DNA of 28,532 nt from JAUIAI01 sp049680625 (GTDB lineage Bacteria; Pseudomonadota; Gammaproteobacteria; Burkholderiales; Burkholderiaceae_E), in the NCBI GenBank assembly GCA_049680625.1, contig JBAUID010000019.1, positions 1 through 28,532 of the forward strand, written 5' to 3'. The position numbers were made by a program, and so were the translations under genes. Under the pieces are notes generated by a model. The model had not been told where the DNA came from. It searched no databases and worked only from the letters and a program-made list of their open reading frames with translations. Shown in pieces: positions 23,960 through 28,532 of the stretch; positions within the stretch are counted from its first letter, which is position 1, and every line of letters starts with the position of its first letter.

Positions 23960-24880
23960 TCAGGCAGTTGCTTGTTCTGAATGTTGTGCGGCAATGGCAT
24001 TGCCTGCTCTTGAATTACTTTTGCGCCCAAGCACAGATGAGATCCACTGTCCGGTCGTCACCAGTTTGTCCAGGTCCAGACCGGTTTCAATGCCCAGGCC
24101 GTGCAACAGGTAGACAACATCTTCTGTGGCGACGTTTCCGGTGGCACCTTTGGCATACGGACATCCGCCCAGGCCGGCTATCGACGTGTCGAACCGGGTT
24201 ACCCCGACGTCAAGGGCGGCCAGGACGTTACTAACCCCCTGGGCGTAGGTGTCATGGAAATGACCGGATTGCTGATCCAGCGCGAACACTTTGGCGGTCG
24301 CCTCAAAAACCGATTTCACCCGGTTGGCGGTTGCAACCCCAATCGTGTCGCATATACCGACCTCGTGAACACCGAGATCTTTAAAGCGGGAGGTCAGGTC
24401 AACAACGTCGGCAACAGGGACTTCACCCTGGTACGGGCAGCCAAAGGCGACAGATACCGCAGCGCGAACCCGGATTCCATTGTTAAGTGCCGCGGCAACC
24501 ACCGGTCGCCCGCGCTCAACAATCTGGGCAATGGAACAATTGGTATTACGCTGCGAAAACGCTTCGCTTGCGGCGCCAAAAATAACCACTTCGTCAACGC
24601 CTGCGGCCAACGCGCGTTCCATACCTTTCATGTTGGGCACCAGGACAGACCGGATAATTTGCGGACTGGCAGGAACGGCGGCAATGACCTCAGCGGCATC
24701 AGCCAGTTGCGGAATCCACTTTGGTGACACAAAAGACGTGACCTCGAGTTGGCTTACCCCGGCGGCCAGCAATTGCTGGCACAAGGCAATCTTGGTTTCT
24801 GCAGTAATTGGCTGCTTTTCATTCTGCAGTCCGTCACGCGGACCGACTTCGGTGAGTTGAACAGATTTAGGGTAAGTCAT
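23960..24880 (-). CDS. mvaB: Hydroxymethylglutaryl-CoA lyase
   Basis: Cleaves 3-hydroxy-3-methylglutaryl-CoA to acetoacetate and acetyl-CoA, the last step of leucine and isovalerate breakdown. From ATG 24880 it has 306 residues, the usual length; AGGA lies 6 bases upstream. Earlier in-frame starts up to 25006 would add an unrelated tail. The metal ligands Asp16 (GPRDGLQNE), His207 and His209 (HFHDTYAQG) are present, with the catalytic Cys240 in GLGGCPYAKGATGN and the substrate segment TSFVSPKWIPQLADA. It heads a short operon with the DUF1289 and small membrane proteins. The other leucine-pathway genes are not seen here, although an acyl-CoA dehydrogenase starts about 3 kb away. Confidence 0.95.
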   Translation of the reverse strand: MTYPKSVQLTEVGPRDGLQNEKQPITAETKIALCQQLLAAGVSQLEVTSFVSPKWIPQLADAAEVIAAVPASPQIIRSVLVPNMKGMERALAAGVDEVVIFGAASEAFSQRNTNCSIAQIVERGRPVVAAALNNGIRVRAAVSVAFGCPYQGEVPVADVVDLTSRFKDLGVHEVGICDTIGVATANRVKSVFEATAKVFALDQQSGHFHDTYAQGVSNVLAALDVGVTRFDTSIAGLGGCPYAKGATGNVATEDVVYLLHGLGIETGLDLDKLVTTGQWISSVLGRKSNSRAGNAIAAQHSEQATA

Positions 24881-25087
24881 TGGCTTTCCTGAACGATCTG
24901 ACGCACAGGGGGTGTGCGATTCGCGAGAAATGGGAATTTTTATATTATGACAGAGGGTGATCGTGCGCGAAGACACAGTTTCCCCCCATGAGGTTTTAAT
25001 GTCCAAGCCGGTTGTTGTAAGCTCTATTAAAACGGCGATGGGGTTCTTCCATAAGCCAGAAATATTAGTAGATCGGGGCGAGTTTCT

Positions 25088-25510
25088 GTGAACATTCTGT
25101 TAGTCGATGATGACCGGCTTGGTCGGGTAATGCTTGCCGAAAGTCTGCGTTCACGTCAGTTGTCGATTATTGAAGCAGAATCCGGCGAAGACGCAATGCA
25201 GCAGTGGCAACGCGATCGCTTCGATGTTGTTGTCTCTGACATTCTCATGCCCGGCATGGACGGCATGGAACTGGCAGCCAGCATTCGCGCTGACGAAGCG
25301 TCCGGTTCGTCCGGTTCGTCAGGTTCTGCCGGTCCGGCTACCCGGCCAGTCCGGCTTATTGCCCTGACGGCGAGTATTACCGGGCCGGATGACGAAGCCC
25401 GCATTCGTGGTTTGTTCGATGTTGTGCTGAACAAACCGATTACCGCTGAACTATTGTTTAAGGCGCTGACATCTTTGCAAACGCCGGGGGCTGAGCTGCG
25501 TCACCCTTAG
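25088..25510 (+). CDS. Single-domain response regulator (receiver)
   Basis: Stand-alone CheY-like receiver of 140 residues with no output domain. The acidic pocket is DDD at 7-9, the phospho-acceptor is Asp51 in VVVSDILMPGMDG, and the conserved Thr (LIALTAS) and Lys (LNKPI) are present. A Ser/Gly-rich stretch encoded by 9-base repeats is inserted just before the fourth strand, making the protein longer than the usual 120-125 residues. It starts at GTG. The sequence strongly resembles the receiver at the end of the hybrid kinase at 26444, so it may receive phosphate from that kinase. It is convergent with the hydroxyacid dehydrogenase gene, overlapping it by 4 bases. Confidence 0.9.
   Translation: MNILLVDDDRLGRVMLAESLRSRQLSIIEAESGEDAMQQWQRDRFDVVVSDILMPGMDGMELAASIRADEASGSSGSSGSAGPATRPVRLIALTASITGPDDEARIRGLFDVVLNKPITAELLFKALTSLQTPGAELRHP
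25301..25327 (+). repeat. Three in-frame 9-bp tandem repeats in receiver loop
   Basis: TCCGGTTCG occurs at 25301-25309 and 25310-25318, with a variant (TCAGGTTCT) at 25319-25327. It encodes Ser-Gly-Ser units inserted in the loop between the third helix and fourth strand of the receiver domain. Confidence 0.85.
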
Positions 25511-26439
25511 TAGCCGCGTTCCGTAATAACAAGACCACCCGGCTGCTCGCCTTGTGAAAGCAGCTGAATTTTTTCAGCAATCTGGGATGCCGATTCTGCT
25601 GCCCGGGTAAGCGCGGCGACATGTGGGGTGATGCGAATCGTTTGTCGTGACCAAAAACCGTGCTCCGCCGGTAACGGTTCGGTGTTGAAGACGTCGAGGC
25701 TGGCACCCGCCAGTTGACCGGAGTCGACTGCGGCCAGTAAATCAACATCGTTAACGAGTTGCCCGCGGGCAACGTTAATCAGCCAGGCACCGCGCGGCAA
25801 CAAAGCCAGGCTTTTGCTGTTGATTATATTGCGTGTCTGTGGGGTCAGCGGTGCAATAAGGATCAGAACATCGGTGGTAGCCAGAAATCGTTTCAGGCCA
25901 TCCGGACCATTGAATACGGGCACGTCGTTATCTCCGGATGTGTCGGATACGCCGGAGCGTCGATAAGCGTTTACCGGATAACCGTCGGCTTTAAGCAGTG
26001 CCGCCACCTGCCGGCCCAACACACCAAAACCAAACAAGCCGACCCGTATTTTGTTCGGATCGACTGGTTCGTGTTCAATCCATTGATGATTATTTTGCTG
26101 GGTCTGGTAGCGCCAGCACAGCAGACGATAGTGTTCTGTTTCGTGACGGCAATAGCGGGCCATCTGGTCACCCATGCCTGCATCTTCAAGGCGGTACAGC
26201 GGTAAGCCGGCGGGCAGATAGCCGTTACTTAGCCAGTGATCAACCCCGGCACCAAGGCTGAAGCAGGCTTTTATGTTGGGTGCCGAGTCAAAAATATGTC
26301 CGGGCGGAGCCCAGGCCACCAGGTAGTCGGTGCTGTGGGCAGCATCGGAATTGACGTCAGCCTGCGGCAGGGCAGACTGCAGGCAGGTAATCATCTGCTC
26401 GCGCTTGTGATCTTCGGGGTGGTAAACCGTGACGTGCAT
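25507..26439 (-). CDS. ghrA: Glyoxylate/hydroxypyruvate reductase A-like dehydrogenase
   Basis: D-2-hydroxyacid dehydrogenase that reduces glyoxylate or hydroxypyruvate with NAD(P)H. ATG 26439 gives 310 residues, near the 312 of E. coli GhrA, and starts 4 bases after the kinase stop. The in-frame ATG at 26475 would overlap that gene. The YHP start, the LYRLEDAGMGDQM segment near residues 83-95, the Rossmann glycines in GLFGFGVLG, the active-site Arg (NVARGQ), Glu (FNTEPLP) and His (TPHVAALTR), and the C-terminal RGY all match GhrA. It is co-transcribed behind a hybrid histidine kinase, so 2-ketoacid stress or a phosphorelay may be linked, but that is inference. Confidence 0.9.
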   Translation of the reverse strand: MHVTVYHPEDHKREQMITCLQSALPQADVNSDAAHSTDYLVAWAPPGHIFDSAPNIKACFSLGAGVDHWLSNGYLPAGLPLYRLEDAGMGDQMARYCRHETEHYRLLCWRYQTQQNNHQWIEHEPVDPNKIRVGLFGFGVLGRQVAALLKADGYPVNAYRRSGVSDTSGDNDVPVFNGPDGLKRFLATTDVLILIAPLTPQTRNIINSKSLALLPRGAWLINVARGQLVNDVDLLAAVDSGQLAGASLDVFNTEPLPAEHGFWSRQTIRITPHVAALTRAAESASQIAEKIQLLSQGEQPGGLVITERGY

Positions 26440-26443
26440 GTTG

Positions 26444-27670
26444 TTAGTGAGGTTGAGATTGCGGTGTATCGACATTACCCAGCATTTTGCTGACAGCGTG
26501 TAGCAGCGAGTCGATTGGAATCGGCTTGCTCAGGGTTTTGTTGAAACCCTGCTGGGCCAGTCGCATTGCAATATGATCACCTACAACGCCGGTTAAGGCG
26601 ATCATAGGGATGGGGCCCGAATCACTTAGTTGCTCAATGATCCGCATTTTGGCAGCCATTTCCGTACCCGACATACCTGGCATATTCATATCCGAAATGA
26701 CAAGATCGAACGGCTGGCTGCAAAAGGCTTGCAGGGCTTGCTCGCCGTCTTCGGCCTGAACAATGTGGTACCCACTTTTTTCCAGCATGGCGGCCAGCAT
26801 GATTCTGGACAAGCGGTCATCATCGACGAGTAACACGCGACCCTGGCCTGATAGGCTGGTAACAGCAGGGTGCAGTGAGGCGGCCCCTGGCTGAGCCGGC
26901 TCGGCATTGAGTGGTAACAGCACGCGAATAGTTGTCCCGACACCGACCGTACTCTGAACTCGAATATCTCCGTGCAGCTGCCGGGCGAGAGCGCGCGTGA
27001 TGCTCAGTCCAAGGCCGGCGCTTTTTTGATTCCTGGTGTCAGGATTCAGGCTAACAATCGAATCGTCATCACCTTGGGACGACGGTTCAAAAAGTCGACG
27101 CAGGATGGCTTGCTCGATACCCGGGCCAGAATCAGATATTTCCAGTCGAACCCCACCGCCGCCATCAGTATGTTCACCGTAGGAAGCGCGGATGGAAACC
27201 GTGCCGTGATCTACATGTTTGATAGCGTTGCCAACCAGGTTAACGATGATTTGTCGAACCCGACCGGCATCGGTACGAATGTACTGCGGCAGCTTAGGAT
27301 CGAACCAGAATTCCAGGCCAACGGCGTTTTCCCGTGATAACGCACTCATGCTGTTCAGGGCCGATGAGATCAAACCGTATAAATCAACGGATTGCAGTTC
27401 AGGCTTGCCTGATAAATGGCCTACCCGGGTGGTGTTGACCAGTTCATCAACCAGGCGGGCAAGATCCCGGGTAGCTTCGACAGCGGTTGAAACAAGGTTC
27501 TGCTGGTTTTCGTCGAGATCGGTTCCCTGTAACAACTCGATCGCCATTAAGAGGGCGCTGAGCGGGGTGCGCAGTTCATGGCTGGCATGTGCCAAATCAC
27601 CTGGTTTGATGGTCAGGGCGTCTGAGGCCTGGGTATCGCTGTGGTCACGAATATTTTTGTTACTCCGCAT
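26444..27670 (-). CDS. Soluble hybrid sensor histidine kinase
   Basis: Two-component kinase of 408 residues. The dimerisation/phospho-acceptor segment has His31 (SHELRTPLSAL), the ATPase domain has the N-box Asn148, DSGPGI at about 180-185 and GLGLSI at about 219-224, and the C-terminal receiver has DDD at 283-285 with phospho-acceptor Asp327 in LVISDMNMPG. There is no transmembrane or PAS sensor domain, only about 25 residues before the His segment, so its signal probably comes from a partner protein or a small ligand. The gene is followed 4 bases later by the GhrA-like gene. Its receiver closely resembles the lone receiver at 25088. Confidence 0.93.
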   Translation of the reverse strand: MRSNKNIRDHSDTQASDALTIKPGDLAHASHELRTPLSALLMAIELLQGTDLDENQQNLVSTAVEATRDLARLVDELVNTTRVGHLSGKPELQSVDLYGLISSALNSMSALSRENAVGLEFWFDPKLPQYIRTDAGRVRQIIVNLVGNAIKHVDHGTVSIRASYGEHTDGGGGVRLEISDSGPGIEQAILRRLFEPSSQGDDDSIVSLNPDTRNQKSAGLGLSITRALARQLHGDIRVQSTVGVGTTIRVLLPLNAEPAQPGAASLHPAVTSLSGQGRVLLVDDDRLSRIMLAAMLEKSGYHIVQAEDGEQALQAFCSQPFDLVISDMNMPGMSGTEMAAKMRIIEQLSDSGPIPMIALTGVVGDHIAMRLAQQGFNKTLSKPIPIDSLLHAVSKMLGNVDTPQSQPH

Positions 27671-27810
27671 GACACAGTTTTTACATCATGTTTCGTGGCT
27701 GTGCGCAGTTTCGTTGTTGGAAATACGGTTATTACGCAATCTTTTTTATGCAGAACAATGGGTCAGCAACCCATAGTGACTAATCCTTTTGGGCCGGTAC
27801 CATTCTGAAT

Positions 27811-28532
27811 TTAACTGGCCAGGGCCCGCCCAATCAGGATTTTCTGGATGTCACTCGTGCCTTCGTAAATCTGGCAAACCCGGACATCGCGGTAGATGCG
27901 TTCGACGGGGAAATCAGCAAGGTAACCATACCCCCCGTGGATCTGAATGGCGTCGGAGCAGACTTTCTCCGCCATTTCCGATGCGAACAGTTTGGCCATC
28001 GCGGCTTCTTTCAGGCACGGTTCGCCGGCGTCTTTCAAGGCGGCGGCATGGGCAATTAACTGGCGTGCAGCTTCGAGCTGGGTGGCCATGTCAGCCAGGC
28101 GGAACTGCACCGACTGGTGTTCGAAGATGGCTTTGCCAAAAGCATGTCTCTCGTGAGCATAGGACAGGCCGGCCTCGAATGCGGCCCGCGCCATGCCAAG
28201 CGCCTGAGCTGCAATCCCGATGCGGCCACCTTCGAGGCCGGACAGCGCAATTTTTAAACCCTGTCCGGGCTGGCCAAGGAGGTGACTGGCTGGCACAGTG
28301 CATTGATTAAACCGGATCTGTGCAGTGTCTGATGCATGTTGACCCAGCTTATTTTCCAGGCTGACCACTTCATAGCCTGGCGTAACAGTAGGCACAACAA
28401 ATGCTGATATGCCGCGTTTCCCGGCTGTCGGGTCGGTAACCGCCATAACAATGGCCAGGTCTGCATTCTTGCCAGAGGTGATGAATTGTTTAACCCCGTT
28501 CAGCACGTATTGATCACCCTGGAGTTCAGCGC
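27811..28532 (-). CDS. Acyl-CoA dehydrogenase (N-terminus beyond window)
   Basis: C-terminal part of a FAD-dependent acyl-CoA dehydrogenase, about 240 residues visible; the frame stays open to the window edge, so the N-terminus is missing. The middle-domain segment LQGDQYVLNGVKQFITSG, the ERHAFGKAIFEHQSVQ helix, QIHGGYGYLADFPVERIYRD and the catalytic Glu in QIYEGTSDIQK are intact. The Glu at this place fits short- and medium-chain type enzymes rather than isovaleryl-CoA dehydrogenase. It acts in the first step of fatty or branched-chain acyl-CoA oxidation. The nearest related gene is HMG-CoA lyase, about 3 kb away. Confidence 0.95.
   Translation of the reverse strand, partial: AELQGDQYVLNGVKQFITSGKNADLAIVMAVTDPTAGKRGISAFVVPTVTPGYEVVSLENKLGQHASDTAQIRFNQCTVPASHLLGQPGQGLKIALSGLEGGRIGIAAQALGMARAAFEAGLSYAHERHAFGKAIFEHQSVQFRLADMATQLEAARQLIAHAAALKDAGEPCLKEAAMAKLFASEMAEKVCSDAIQIHGGYGYLADFPVERIYRDVRVCQIYEGTSDIQKILIGRALAS

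Noticed and set aside
24101..24727. Plus-strand frame of about 200 codons opposite HMG-CoA lyase
   Set aside because: It lies wholly antisense to a gene with complete catalytic motifs and its translation matches no family.
27758..27774. Hairpin with ATGGGT/ACCCAT arms as a terminator of the acyl-CoA dehydrogenase gene
   Set aside because: The stem is only 6 bp and in the minus direction it is followed by A-rich, not T-rich, sequence.
1..28532. Mobile element or genomic island
   Set aside because: No transposase, integrase, tRNA or terminal repeats are visible, and the gene style is uniform across the window.

Overview
The window is ordinary, gene-dense bacterial chromosome, moderate in G+C by eye. 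The gene content (pirin, DUF1289, a GhrA-type reductase, a TAXI-type TRAP binding protein, class III CoA-transferase, acyl-CoA dehydrogenase, HMG-CoA lyase) points to a Gram-negative aerobic heterotroph. It is most likely a proteobacterium, and I would guess a Gammaproteobacterium, possibly marine. I see no rRNA, tRNA, phage, insertion sequence or CRISPR array. Nearly all the DNA is metabolic genes in short operons, several of them divergent around small control regions. TTG start codons are unusually frequent (MetE-like protein, GMP reductase, PaaY-like protein, EamA transporter).

Layout. (1) 23-5094, plus strand: a hypothetical protein, an aromatic-type aldehyde dehydrogenase, a coniferyl-alcohol-dehydrogenase-like SDR, a YqiK-like flotillin and a DUF1801 protein, closely spaced. 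The SDR and aldehyde dehydrogenase could act in series, alcohol to aldehyde to acid, on a lignin-type aromatic. (2) 5160-8683, minus strand: alpha/beta hydrolase, sulfatase, pirin and cupin. (3) 8684-9032: a 349-bp control region with four perfect dyads, followed by a ThDP-dependent enzyme (9033-10661). (4) 10729-13268: a MetE-C-terminal-like methyltransferase divergent from an arylsulfotransferase-family protein without a signal peptide. (5) 13358-15809: an orphan TAXI binding protein divergent from a FAD-dependent oxidoreductase.

(6) 15903-19737 is the most interesting block. A class III CoA-transferase and an acylating aldehyde dehydrogenase of the sulfoacetaldehyde (SauS-like) type are transcribed together, divergent from a LacI-type regulator, with a perfect 16-bp operator-like palindrome between them. 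This suggests a regulated acyl-CoA/aldehyde module, perhaps for C2 sulfonates, in which CoA transfer replaces an ATP-dependent ligase. (7) 19849-23208, plus strand: class II aldolase/adducin protein, GMP reductase, PaaY-like gamma-carbonic-anhydrase-fold protein and a DMT-family transporter. (8) 23227-24880, minus strand: HMG-CoA lyase, DUF1289 protein and a small membrane protein. (9) 25088-27670: a lone receiver protein, a GhrA-type hydroxyacid dehydrogenase and a soluble hybrid histidine kinase whose receiver resembles the lone one. (10) 27811 to the end: the C-terminal part of an acyl-CoA dehydrogenase.

A recurring small-scale feature is short tandem repeats. In four genes, 9- or 12-bp units stay in frame and encode Ser/Gly/Asp/Ala-rich linkers. 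One intergenic 11-bp triplicate places a TAG stop in all three forward frames.
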